Origin: Hyperoplus lanceolatus
Taxonomy: Eukaryota > Chordata > Actinopteri > Uranoscopiformes > Ammodytidae
DNA length: 64,000 bases
Assembly (NCBI GenBank): GCA_026929865.2
Contig: CM049397.1
Location: 29,900,698 to 29,964,697 of the forward strand
Reading direction: 5' to 3'
Below are positions 36,601 through 47,329 of this stretch, one piece after another. Numbering within the stretch: position 1 is the stretch's first letter; each line of letters starts with the position of its first letter. The position numbers were made by a program, and so were the translations under genes. The notes below the pieces were generated by a model. That model was not told the origin of the DNA and searched no databases. It worked only from the letters and a program-made list of their open reading frames with translations.

Positions 36601-37235
36601 AACAAAGAGTTCACTTGTTGAGAATGCTCAACTCTTTCAGTGTCTCCAAAGTTATTTTGAGAACTTTTTATCAGTCTTTCATTGAGAGTCTTTTAACTTT
36701 TTCATTTACATGCTGGTTTAACTGTCTGTCAGTAAAGGACCAGAACAGTTTAAATAACGTTGTAAAGAGCTGTTCAAAGATCACTGGAATCCAGCTGAAG
36801 AGAATACGTTCATTGTGGAACAAACATGCCGTCCAGAAAGCCAAATGCATTATGAGTCAGCCTGACCATGTCCTCAGTGAGGAATTCACACTATTGCCCT
36901 CCGGGCGGCGCTATCTTTCAATCAGGGCAAGAACAGTGAGGTACTCGCACTCTTTTATTCCTGCAGCCATCAGGTTACTGAATGATCACAAGGGTCAGGA
37001 GTAGGTGGAGAGCAGCAGTGTAGCTGGGTGGTTGTTCTGACAGGTTGAGTTGAAATGAATGTAAGTTGAATTTGTGTGTTGGACTGCTGTTTGTCTATTT
37101 ATGTTATTTTCTACCTCGTACTGCTTTTTATAGTATTTATTCAAATGTTTTTTTTTACTGCGAACTGGAACTGTGAACTAAATTGCCCTTCTTGGGATAA
37201 ATAAAGCTTTTTCTGATTCTGATTCTGATTCTGAG
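36601..37235 (+). mobile_element. 5'-truncated LINE of CR1/L2/Rex type (3' end)
   Basis: The open part (36615-37004) reads FYQSFIESLLTFSFTCWF, then LLPSGRRYLSIRARTVRYSH, then SFIPAAIRLLNDH. This is the C-terminal end of the reverse transcriptase protein of CR1/L2/Rex1-group LINEs. The 3' UTR ends GGGATAAATAAAGC followed by a short (TTCTGA)n tail at about 37209-37234, as is typical for these elements. Only the last tenth of the element is here. Confidence 0.85.
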
Positions 37236-37380
37236 TCTTGGCCTGGTCACTCTTGAAAAAAGAGATTTGTATTCTCATTGGGATTCTCCTGTTTAAATAA
37301 TGGTTAAATACTTTTTGGCCTTTTTAGGCAATTTTAAATTTCAGGTTTGAACTTTTACATTGCGATTTAGGCAATGCATA

Positions 37381-37612
37381 ATTGCCTAAATCATATTTAC
37401 TCTTCTCTTCTCTACTTTTACTCTACATCTACTCTATTCTTCATCTACTCTACATCTACTTTTTGTTAGCCTAATAGCATAATTGCCCAAATCATATTGT
37501 AAGGGTTATAAAGTAGGGTAAAGTAGATGTAGAGTAGAGTAGATGTAGAATAGAGTAGATGTAGAGTAAAAGTTGAGTAGAGTAAATATGAATTAGGCAA
37601 TTATTCTATGAG
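37381..37612. repeat. Fold-back repeat next to an exon
   Basis: An imperfect inverted repeat with arms of about 80 bp: TTGCCTAAATCATATTTACT through CTACATCTACTTT (about 37382-37462) pairs with AAGTAGATGTAGAG through AAATATGAATTAGGCAAT (about 37519-37603). The arms contain tandem AGAGTAGATGT units. The loop repeats TTAGCCTAATAGCATAATTG, which resembles the outer right flank. It ends about 60 bp before the acceptor of the 37671 exon. Confidence 0.8.
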
Positions 37613-37670
37613 GCTAACGATTGTATTTACTGCAGTTGATATATATATATTTCTTTTCCTTCTTCTACAG

Positions 37671-37788
37671 CGAGATCAACCATCTAGAGTCGGGTCTGGT
37701 GGTGGAGCTGTGGAACAAAGGTTTGATCTGGGACACTATGATCGGCACAGCACTGATTTCCCTGGACTCTATTCGACAGTCGAATGAG
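37671..37788 (+). CDS. unc13b: unc13b exon encoding second half of C2A
   Basis: 118 nt after acceptor TTCTACAG, ending at donor GTAACT. It completes Phe and encodes [18 protein letters not shown], then [21 protein letters not shown]. This matches the Munc13 block [15 protein letters not shown]...IRQSNE. It enters in phase 2 and leaves in phase 0. The intron upstream is 19.4 kb and holds the nested transposon stack. Together with the two earlier exons this covers most of the beta-sandwich. Like mammalian Munc13 C2A it is not expected to bind calcium, but this was not examined residue by residue. Confidence 0.96.
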
Positions 37789-39055
37789 GTAACTCAAACT
37801 GTTATGACGTATAGACACAACATTTTTTGTTTTTCCTCACAGAATTTCATTGTTTTTAACCAAAATGTCGCTATGTGTGACAAAATGTTTAGTGTACTGT
37901 ATGGCTACTCATACGCTTTTGTATTACTTCCAAACACATCAAATAGTTTTTAATCAGCAAATCATCTAAAATGGCATTTTTTTCCAATCTGTCCTAATGC
38001 ACAGATTCTAGAGAATGCTTTGGTCAAAATCAATATCTGTCCGTGCTGTTTCTGCTCTGATTAAAAAAACCTGGTGTTGATACTATAGGCTCTGTAAACT
38101 AAATGTTTTTCGCATGGTGGGCCCACTTTGTTTACATAACATTTGTTTACATACTACTTTACAGAGCCTAGGCTATGTATTAACACCATAAACTGTATAT
38201 TAAAGCGATTAACATTATTTTTTTTTCAGCACACACATAGTACAGACAGGTAGCTGATCTTGAGGAAATATTCACACATTTGAACTAAAAGTGATTTTGA
38301 CAACAAGCGTTCTTTAGAATTACTGACCCCACTTTTTAGCAGGGTTTCCTGGCTGTAATCTTTCCTGTTCATACTGACTGTGTGAGAAATCCCTTCAGAG
38401 TTTCCACAACACTGGTTATAACCCAGTGTTGTTCTGTTTATCGACAGTTCCCTTTATTCACAAAGTGGGAGAATCAAATTTTTCCAAATCTCTTACGTGG
38501 CTAATGACAATGTTATTTTTCCACCTGGCTGCTTGTGTGACATGTGGCGTGATGCTCCACACCCTCGCCGTTTTCTTTTTACAAATAACTTGTCATCAGG
38601 TCATGGCATGCCAACAGGAGGTAGAGAAGCTCAGAGATGATGTGGCCGTCAATTTCAACCTTGCAAGTCCTCAGTATAGGCTGGTGCGTGGGGGTTAACA
38701 GCTATTCCTAAAACCTTTCATATACATGTTAGCATTCATTTTACCACCCAAATAACATAGGTACAGGGATTTAGTGGATTTGGGGAGCCAGGGCCTTTAA
38801 AATTATATTATTATTTTATTATTTTTTTATAAAATAAAGCTCTCTCACATCTATCTTGCAAGTAATTTTTAATTTATTTTATTTTAATAGCAAACTGCTG
38901 GAGGGCTTGCCTCGTTGGTCGCTGGACCTCATTATTTTCTCTGGGGAGTTTTAAAGCGATGCAGCAGTTCGAGTGTAGTCATTGATAATGCACAATATTT
39001 GACTTCTATACTGTAGTTTGAAGTACAGTTAACGTTTTTTTTTTTTTTTTATCAG
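37789..39055. other. Intron sequence
   Basis: No further gene. A segment at about 38290-38340 (TTTTGACAACAAGCGTTCT) is a diverged piece of the repeat seen at 3106. A T-run of about 16 bases precedes the next acceptor. Confidence 0.5.
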
Positions 39056-39179
39056 GAAGGACCGGGACAATGGACGTGTGTGGACTCTGAAGTGCTAATG
39101 AGAGAGGACGAGGTCTGCGGGACGTCCAACCCAACTCCACATGAAGTGCTGCTGGACACTCGCTTTGAGCTGCCCTTTG
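39056..39179 (+). CDS. unc13b: unc13b exon, end of C2A and start of linker
   Basis: 124 nt after acceptor TTTATCAG, with donor GTACTT at 39180. It encodes [18 protein letters not shown], then [18 protein letters not shown] and FELPF. The wording [17 protein letters not shown] fits UNC13B ([17 protein letters not shown]) better than UNC13A (DPTFHRILLDAHFELPL). This is the best single piece of evidence for the paralogue. It enters in phase 0 and leaves in phase 1. The donor GTACTT is weak, but the phase and homology fix the boundary. Confidence 0.95.
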
Positions 39180-39622
39180 GTACTTACACGTTCACAAACA
39201 CACATTTAAAATAAAAAAGGAATAGTATTAGTATATAATACAAACGCAGAGCTACAGGGCCCCAGAAGTGGATGCAGCTTTAAAAAACTGACACGGTCTA
39301 ATTTATCTATGGACCTAACATCGAATTGAGCTTATATTGAGGTCTCAAAATCACTTTAAAACTCTGTAAAAGTATTGTGTCTCTTTATAGCGACCATAAT
39401 ATTGATTGTAAAATAATACAGAGTCTTTTATGAGATGACTTTTGACCAGATTCCAAACCAAGTAAAACAGAAGGAACCTCCATGTGTTTTGCTGAAGAAA
39501 AAAAAATATCTCTTTTAATGTTATAGACTCAATTCAGTCGGCCCATTTAATTTCTTGTAACAACAGCCTTGTACTTGGCTGCTATAGTCACTATATGTAT
39601 GCTATAACCTTTTATATATATA

Positions 39623-41229
39623 CAGTGGAGGAAATAAGTATTTGATCCCTCACTGATTTTGTAATTTTGCCCACTTACAATGAAATGAATGGTCTATAAT
39701 TTTAATGCTAGGTTTATTTTAACAGTGATAGACAGAATATCAAAGATAGAATCCAGAAAATCACATAAAAAACAAGATATACATTATTTTGCATTTCATT
39801 GAGTGAAATAAGTATTTGATCCCCTATCAAAACATTGCTTAGTACTTGTGAGTACTGGTGGAGAAACCCTTGTTGGCAAGTACAGATGTCAGACGTGTCT
39901 TGTAGTTGATGACCAGGTTTGCACACAGCTCAGGAGGATATTTGGACCACTCCTCTTTGCAGATCCTCTCCTAATCTTTTAGGTTTTGAGGCTGTCACTT
40001 GAGCTTCAGTTCCCTCCACAGATCTATTGGATTAAGGTCCGGAGACTGGCTAGGCGACTCCAGGACTGTATGTGCTTCTTCTTGAGCCACTCCCTTGTTG
40101 CCTTTGCTGTATTTTTAGGGTCATTGACATGCTGGAAGACCCATCCATGACCCATTTTTACAGACCTGGCTGAGAGAAAGAGGTTGTCACCTAGTATTTT
40201 ATGGTACATGGCCCCATCCATATTTCCTTTGATGCAGTGAAGTCCACCTGTCCCCTTAGCAGAGAAACACCCCCAAAGCATAATGCTTCAACCTCCATGC
40301 TTGACTTTGGGGATGGTGTTCTTGGGGTCATAGTCAGAATTCCTCTTCCTCCAAGCATGGCGAGTGACTATGATACCAAAGAACCTGATTTTTTTCTAAT
40401 CTGACCACATCACCTTCTCCCAAGCATTCTCAGAGTCGTTCAGGTGTTCATTGGCAAACTTCAGACGGTTCTGTGCATGTCCCTTCTTGAGCAGGGGGAC
40501 CTTACGGGCACTGCAGGATTTCAATCCATTACGGCATAGTGTGTTACCAATGGTTTTCTTGGTGACTGTGGTTCCAGCTGCTTTGGGATCATAAACAGGC
40601 TCCTCCTGTGTAGGTCTGGGCTGATCCCCTCACCTTTCTCATGATCATTAATACCCCATGAGGTGAGATTTTGCATCGAGCCCCAGACCGAGGGAGATTG
40701 ATGGTTCTTTTGTGTTTCTTTCATTTTCGAAAAATCTCACCAACAGTTGTCTCCTGTTCACCCAGCTTCTCGCCAATGGTCTTGTAGTCTATTCCGGCCT
40801 TGTGCAGGTCTACAATCTTGTCCCTGATGTCCTTAGACAGCTCTTTGGTCTTGCCTATGATGGAGATGTTGGAGTTTGATTTATTGACTCTGTGGACAGG
40901 TGTCTTTTATACAGGTAACAACTTGAGACAGGTGTGTTTTATAAAGGAAACTAGTTGAGATTAGGAATATTTTTTTAAAGCACAAGGACTAATCTGTGGG
41001 AGCCAGAATTCTTTATGGTTGGTAGGGGATCAAATACTTATTTCACTCAATGAAATGCAAAATAATTTATATCTTTTTTTAATGTGATTTTCTGGATTTT
41101 CTTTTTGATATTCTTTCTATCACTGACTGTTAAAATAAACCTATCTTGAAAATGATAGACCGCTCATTTCTTTGTAAGTGGGTAAATTTACAAAATCTGT
41201 GAGGGATCAACTACTTATTGCCTCCACTA
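39623..41229 (-). mobile_element. Tc1-like transposon, family B copy 2
   Basis: It starts CAGTGGAGGAAATAAGTATT after TA at 39621-39622. The right end (CCTCCACTA) has lost its last G and is followed by TA at 41230-41231. It is nearly collinear with 11159-12741, with small indels. The transposase frame is on the minus strand. Confidence 0.92.
40000..40857 (-). pseudogene. Tc1-like transposase, inactivated (second copy)
   Basis: Minus-strand fragments match the copy at 11.5-12.4 kb: [13 protein letters not shown], then [13 protein letters not shown] and [20 protein letters not shown]. The initiator codon has decayed (the CTTGCCTATGATGG region near 40850). As in copy 1, the codon after WSD is TAG, the second catalytic Asp is Val (HVND), and the NPIEN Glu is deleted (the AATCCAATAGATCTG region near 40020-40035). 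Additional private frameshifts show that it has drifted since insertion. Confidence 0.9.
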
Positions 41230-41231
41230 TA

Positions 41232-42429
41232 TACTATATATACTATCACAATGGGCTTCCTTGTAGAACCAACCACCATATTAAAACATGTTGAAGCAGC
41301 ACTAAATAAATAGTTTCTTCTTGGTAACAGGTTGGTGGCCCTTAATAAAATCCATAGTTTTTTTTCAGCACTCTTTAATCTGACTTATTTAAATTTTTAT
41401 TTCTCAAGTGTTTACACCTAAGTAGCATCGTTTCTTCGGACCATTTTTTTTTCTCCCCCTCGGCGAGACATAAATCACAGGGAGCTGTCTCAAGGGTGTG
41501 CTCTTCAGCTGCCTCTGTACGACTGTCTAGCACTCTATTTATCAACACTCCACACTCACCCTGATGTCAAGAAGGCCCCCGGTTCACGCTGCCGTCAGCT
41601 GGCCTTGACACAAATGCCGGTGCCTGAAGATGGAGATAAGATAGTGCTTGGCCTGTTTTAAGTAAACTTTGACAAATCCTTTTGAAAAAAAAAAGTTAAA
41701 GTAATTGACATGTAGTTTAAAACGTAGATACCAATCGGAGCTGAGTTGCATCTTTTTGGTCAACACTTTTGCAAATACCAGCAGAGTTTGGGATAGTCAG
41801 AAGGTAAAGACATGGGGGCAAATAATCTGTCTGGGGAAACAGATAGGTGATGATTTGAAACCTTGGAACTAGATTTATGAACATACTAGTTTTTTGTTGT
41901 TGAAATAAAGTACTTTACTTCCAACATATTAATGACATACATTTTATACTTGGGGAAATGGCAGAGACCATGGCCAAAGCCTTATACATTCTCTTTTCTC
42001 TACTCTTCTCTTCATCCACACACTCACACTTCTGTTCTCTGGCTTTGGTGGAGGACCTTTGAGGCCCAAGGGGTGGCTGTTAATTCTATTTTTAGGCCCC
42101 CAAAAGGAAACTTCCTCATTGGTTATTGAACAGCCATGAATATAAGATGGGAGCACATCATGCAACGTGGATGGGATATGACGGGGCTTCTTTTCGCACT
42201 TTGTTTCAAATTCAGTGTTTTGCATTATCCTAGTTCTCTATCCCTTCCCTCAACTCTACCATCCGTGCCTCCAACTATTCCTCCATTGCATGTCTCCTCC
42301 ACATCTTTCACCGCCCTCTCTTACACTCTCTCGTGAATTCAGTCTTTTGATTACATTTTTCTTTTTAACTTTTTTATTTTTTTTTTTTTTTCTCATTTTC
42401 AAACAATTTATTTCCTCCACCCTGTCCAG
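41232..42429. other. Intron sequence
   Basis: Contains CT-rich and T-rich stretches close to the acceptor (42340-42420). No gene or clear repeat element was seen. Confidence 0.5.
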
Positions 42430-42503
42430 ATATCCCGGACGACGAGGCGCATTACTGGACCAGTAAACTGGACCGGATCAACAGCATGCGGATACATGAC
42501 GAG
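42430..42503 (+). CDS. unc13b: unc13b exon encoding DIPDDEAHYW segment
   Basis: 74 nt after acceptor CCTGTCCAG, with a strong donor GTAAGT at 42504. It encodes (D)IPDDEAHYWTSKLDRIN, then SMRIHDE. This corresponds to the FDIPEEEARYW stretch that follows C2A in UNC13A and UNC13B. It enters in phase 1 and leaves in phase 0. The residues after the Trp diverge from mammals, as is usual for this linker. Confidence 0.94.
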
Positions 42504-43445
42504 GTAAGTTTATTTAAATGGTCATTTTAACAGTCAGTTGATAAGTTATACATTATTAAGCTATAAGAAGTGATCCAATACAAAGTGCAAATGTAAACTC
42601 TTGGTGTCATTTGAAACTAAGTGTACCAAGCTTTTCTTTTCTTTTTTTTAATTTCTCTAATATTATAATTTAAAAAAAGTAAAAATAAAATAAAATTAAA
42701 TTAAATAAAATTAAATTAAATTAAATTAAATTAAATTAAATTAAATTTAACAAACAAACAAACAAACAAACAAACCAAAACACATTCTTGATATAGAAAC
42801 CCAATACGATTCATACAAACTTTAAAAACGGCTGCTTTTATATGTCATGCATTCACTCTATCCTGAATTCACCCATACCGCAGAAAAGCCATGTAAATGG
42901 GACCCGAGCAGAGGTAAAATTGCACTGAAACGTTATTGTATCAGATCACGTTCTGCTGTAACTGCTGTGGATAAAAAAACGCTAAAATATTCAAATGTGT
43001 TTTAGCCGCAGCCCCTTCTGATGCTGAATTGCATTAGCAGTTCATCAAGTTCACCCTGACTCCGCTATAGTCCTAAACTGATCCTAACAAGATGCATGTA
43101 GGTTTCATGGGAGAAAGAAATAATGCATCTGAAATCTTTAATTTATGGGTTTTTATGGAGATGTTTTGTCTGTTAGAGCTGTTTCCTACACAATCTACTT
43201 CATGCGTTTTGTTTTTTTAGAGTATTTTTCTTATTTATTTAGTTTTCCCGAAATAGTATGTCACAATTTGTTCCCTTTCTAAGTGATGTGTTTTTATATA
43301 CTGGCTCTCTGCTGCCATCTGATGGGCAATAATGTTTACTACAATACAGATGATCAATAACTGTATTTATTTTATTTTTATTTTTTTTAACTAATAAATC
43401 ATTTTGGTTTAATTGTACTTAACACCCATGTTTCTTTTGTGACAG
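42504..43445. other. Intron with AAATT and CAAA arrays
   Basis: An AAATT pentanucleotide array at about 42687-42749 is followed by a CAAA array to about 42775. Otherwise unremarkable. Confidence 0.6.
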
Positions 43446-43503
43446 TATCCACTACAAGAAGAAGTCCAGAGAAGAAGAATGGCATCTGTGCCTTCTCAGT
43501 GCT
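43446..43503 (+). CDS. unc13b: unc13b linker exon
   Basis: 58 nt after acceptor TTGTGACAG, with donor GTGAGT at 43504. It encodes YPLQEEVQRRRMASVPSQC plus the first base of the next codon. Mammalian UNC13 proteins have EYS.QEE...PLP...QC at this place, and the closing QC is conserved. It enters in phase 0 and leaves in phase 1, as required by both possible next exons (44614 or 46629). Confidence 0.9.
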
Positions 43504-43949
43504 GTGAGTATGGAAGTAGAAATATGGTACAACGCACTCATGCCATAGCACTTTCACAAGCGTGTTTTTGTATGTTAATGTGATGTGGGTCTATCTTCAT
43601 TGCATACTGATGACTTTGATTTGTAAAAACACATTTTCCTCATTCCTTGTTGTGTTTTGTGAGCAGGAAAATACATTTCATATAAGCCATCGGTCAAGTG
43701 CTGCTGCATTTAGGTTCTGACTTGTTCCATTTAAATTCACTTCAATGCCAGCAAATAATAAATAGTTTGAGCCTCCCCTTAAAAATCAAGCAAGGATTTT
43801 GGGGATGCACTATCCACTATTATCGGTAGTTATAAAGAGTTCCTGGAAATACTTTTTCCTGGTGATGTTTTGGTGTGTCAGAGTCAGTGATCTATTTTTC
43901 TTGTTCTACTCCACATTATTTCACAGTCACATTACTTCATGTGACTTAA

Positions 43950-44402
43950 AGGTACTGTAAGCGGAATGGTTCTTTTAGCTAACTTCCTGTCAGTTACTGC
44001 AGTTAGCGGTCCCCTCGCTCGTCCCTACGTCACCACATTAATGCACTGCGGTCTTCAAGCAGCGAGTTATCTAGAATCATCTCAGATCCATAAGTGTGAT
44101 AAAACATCAAAACAGACATTGGGAAGGATTTTTACCTGCTCCGCCATTGTAGGCGCATACACATTCACCCATATGTTGCTCTGGCGTGCACTGGCAGTGA
44201 GACGGGTGTCGGTTTGTAGCGTTCTCTCTTGTGATTGGATAACATTTTTGGGATCCTCCAATAAGTTTATTTGCCGATTACATGCAGAGCAGCTGACTGA
44301 GAGATTGGCTTTATGAAACGTGCACATTATGTAAGTGATCACTGTATGAATAAAGAGCTATTTAACACTTATATTAACATAAATAAACCGCTTACTTCAC
44401 CT
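43950..44402. mobile_element. TTAA-flanked MITE
   Basis: 453 bp between TTAA (43946-43949) and TTAA (44403-44406). The inverted termini AGGTACTGTAAGCGG and CCGCTTACTTCACCT share most positions. It has no coding capacity. It is a different family from those at 12992 and 21917 but has the same piggyBac-type target. Confidence 0.75.
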
Positions 44403-44613
44403 TTAATCACATTGTTTCAAACAATTCCAGTTCATCTCACACTGGTTTTACCATTCATCATTTCCATCTAGCTTCCCAGATTTGGGTGTTTTCAGTCCCA
44501 TTGCATGTTACACACTCATTGGGCCATTAACCTAAAGTCAGTGATTTGATTCTTCAGCTATGAATCTAACTTTTCTTCCTGACTTCTTTGAACACTTGCC
44601 TCCATGCCACCAG

Positions 44614-44649
44614 GCAATTGGAGTTATTTCGGATGGAGTGACCAGCAGA
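44614..44649 (+). CDS. unc13b: unc13b 36-nt microexon (CNWSYFGWSDQQ), likely cassette
   Basis: It follows acceptor CATGCCACCAG and ends at donor GTACGT at 44650. It encodes (C)NWSYFGWSDQQ, which matches CNWNYFGWGEQ of mammalian UNC13A. It enters and leaves in phase 1, so skipping keeps the frame. The skipped junction would read [13 protein letters not shown], which parallels the human UNC13B form QCSFEDPDSAVDD as I recall it. So it is probably an alternative exon whose use differs between paralogues or tissues. Confidence 0.9.
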
Positions 44650-44665
44650 GTACGTATAGTGGTTG

Positions 44666-44680
44666 CCCCCCCCCCCCCCC
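44666..44680. repeat. C15 homopolymer downstream of the microexon
   Basis: Fifteen consecutive C residues starting 16 bases after the microexon donor. This is a plausible site for poly-C binding proteins, though possibly just a simple repeat. Confidence 0.85.
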
Positions 44681-44809
44681 TGTAATTTGTCATTCACTAT
44701 GCATGGTACAGGACTGCTATTTTCCTTTCTTTTATATTAAGGAACCAGTGCATGTTCTCTGTCCTTTCCTTGTCCTGATTGTATTTGACATGTCACATAA
44801 GGTACCCTC

Positions 44810-44913
<104 letters not shown>

Positions 44914-45253
44914 GATTTTCATTTTAAGTTGCAAAACCCCTTGTTTCTAGAAACCGTGAAAAATTGGAAATGTGACCACATATTTAAGAAGAGCCATCCA
45001 TTTGACTCATCCTGTAAAGAAGGGAGACACAAGGAATAAGATATAACACATTTAAGCTCAAAAACTGTGTTTTGCCTTTCAAAGTAAAATTTCCATGATC
45101 AAGGTTTTTTGATTATTGTGTCTGAACAATTATAGACACGTTTGAAAACATTTGACACATGTTTTAGTGCTTTGGTATGCTACACTTTGAGTCTATATAG
45201 TTAGCACAATGTCAACCCTAAATTGCTGCATCATGCCTATTATCCAAAATTCT

Positions 45254-45985
45254 GGGGATGGGGTGATTTGTGCGCAAGGGCCTGGGTGAGTTATAAGTAA
45301 GTAAGTAAGTAAAATGTATTTATAAAAGCACATTTATGACAGTTTGCACTGTCCAAAGTGCTGTACATAGCGCATTCAGTAGGTAAACAATGAAGGTACA
45401 ATAACAATAACCAAAATAAAAGACGAAAGCCCATACATCCACATAAACACAGATAGTAGTGCAGAGGTAAGATAGTTAATGGGGAGGAAACACCAGGGTG
45501 TACATATGGGTTTTGAGCCTTGATTTAAAGGCAGAAATGTAGGGGGAATCACATTTGTCAGGTGGCAGTTGGTTCCACAAGCACGGAGCAACTAGTGCAA
45601 AGTACATTTCTGAGAGTTGTGCCAGTGGCATGGCTGTATACGCTGGTCACCAAAAGAAAGTGATTGTCTACAGTAGCTCAGAAGAGAGTGACATCTTAAT
45701 TCCACTTAACGACACCACTGATGAGAGTTCAGATGGCCAGAAAGATGATGATGGTGACTTTGTCATTGTGACACAATGACCACAAATCACCCCACGTAGT
45801 GTCAAGACAACTTTTTTCCGAAAGCTATATTTCTTAAACAGTTTATTCCAGATCCAAAGTTTTTATTGCCAGGGATGCACAACATCCTGAAATATATGTA
45901 CATATTTGAGTTGGAGACATAACTGTCAAGGCCTCACTTTAAAATCACTTTGAGAAAAAGTTGCACAAATCACCCCACCTTCCCC
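45254..45985. mobile_element. MITE with GGGGTGATTTGTGC ends, itself interrupted
   Basis: The left end GGGGATGGGGTGATTTGTGC and the right end, complemented GGGGAAGGTGGGGTGATTTG, are inverted repeats. A further CACAAATCACCCCACG block lies at about 45781. The interval contains a second dispersed repeat (about 45290-45625), so it is a nested pair. The termini recall those of the 20511-28499 MITE (GGGGAGAACGGGGTAATGTG). Confidence 0.6.
45290..45625. repeat. Dispersed fish repeat inside the MITE
   Basis: Starts with a (AAGT)n-like run (TAAGTAAGTAAGTAAG), then AAAGCACATTTATGACAG and CCAAAGTGCTGTACATAG, a motif I recognise from a widespread teleost repeat. It ends near GGTTCCACAAGCACGGAGC. The class is uncertain. 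Confidence 0.55.
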
Positions 45986-45989
45986 TATA

Positions 45990-45994
<5 letters not shown>

Positions 45995-46041
<47 letters not shown>
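45995..46041. repeat. (TA)n microsatellite
   Basis: About 23 TA units directly next to the MITE right end. Confidence 0.95.
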
Positions 46042-46043
<2 letters not shown>

Positions 46044-46628
46044 AATGTTTATGAACAAGTGCAAATTCTGTTGATCTGACAATGTTAAAGTAGTTCACAT
46101 TATTGTCAACCAGGGATTCATGCTTTTTGTATTGCATGCCTGATACCACTAGAGGGGGCCTTTTACTCAACAATTTATTTTGTTTCGAAGTCTTCCTCGC
46201 ATTATATAGCAGCCAGCCATTCAGGCCAAACATCTGAGTTAGAGCATTTGCCAGTTGTACATATTTGTCTTTTGTATAAATCACCTTTATAATTTCTTGC
46301 CTGTTTCATTACTGTTATACTTCACAAATATAGCTATACTATGTGCTTACAATGACATATGTGTATGTAGTACAAAAGAAGGGTGGAATCAGGGTGGATT
46401 TTTTCCATAAATTATAAGCAGTAAGCAGACTGTTCAATATGTAAATCTATTAACACATTAAACAATTGAATGAACAAGAGCATAGTATTATCTTCAGATA
46501 TATCTATTGGAGGTGTTAGAGTGGATTTCTTCCCTCCATATATTTTGAAGGTATCAATCATTTATCATTTGTAATTTTAATAGGATCTTACTTTGTTTTA
46601 CTGAACTGTTTGTGTTGTCTTTGTCCAG

Positions 46629-46842
46629 CTTATGATGACCATGATAGTGCAGTGGATGACCGCGACAGTGACTACCGCAGTGAAACTGGCAACAGACCTC
46701 CCCGGTTCCACAACACCTCCCAGACAAATTCATCAATGCACCAGTACCCTATAGGACGCAGTCTCCAACATCAAACCCTGTCTAGGGAGACGGACTCCAT
46801 GCAAAGTTATGAGCTAGACTATAGAGAAATAAGGGGGCCCAG
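46629..46842 (+). CDS. unc13b: unc13b exon with [15 protein letters not shown] block
   Basis: 214 nt after acceptor TTTGTCCAG, with donor GTAAAC at 46843. It encodes [18 protein letters not shown], then [20 protein letters not shown] and [16 protein letters not shown]. The block [17 protein letters not shown] is nearly invariant in UNC13A and UNC13B. SMQSYDLDYPERR is the UNC13B wording. It enters in phase 1 and leaves in phase 2, with AG as the first two bases of an Arg codon. In known UNC13B proteins the next residues are ALSPTSSSRYGSS. Here the nearest compatible exon is instead the giant exon at 47330. Confidence 0.96.
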
Positions 46843-47329
46843 GTAAACAAATACAAGCTACACTAACACACACATCCCTGCCTCATCATTGAAATACCAT
46901 TTGATATTTATATTTTGTATGAATGCATGCTTTTTAATTTGTGGAGTCAAGTTACCAAGAGCAAACATAATCCATTGATTGAGGTTTTGAAAAAAAACAT
47001 CTTAGAAATACAGTGTTGCCATGAAAGAAAATGAGAAACAACTGTGATCCTACCAGGAGCTGAAACTTAACTTCACATAGGTTTTTCATGTGCTTAAGAA
47101 GCAGCAAAACAAACAACAGTCCCTATGCAATTGTGCATGGTATCAAACAAATACAGTTACTACCACTAGTGTACTTGGCTATTTTTCATTTGCTATTATA
47201 TTCCTTCTTTTTCCATGAATACTTTCTTTGCATGATCTTTTGTTTGTCTAATGCTTAAATCCTTTCCTTCCTTTCTTTTTCTTTCTTTTTCTCTGCTTCC
47301 TGCATGGCCCCTTTTTTTCTTAAATCCAG

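Noticed and set aside
37621-37953. 110-residue gene starting [12 protein letters not shown]
   Set aside because: It is the C2A exon 37671-37788 read together with flanking intron. Only the exon part is coding.
47304-47329. ATG at 47304 as start of the giant protein
   Set aside because: It lies within the pyrimidine tract before a CAG acceptor, and the exon joins in frame to the preceding unc13b exon. An alternative start cannot be fully excluded but is not needed.
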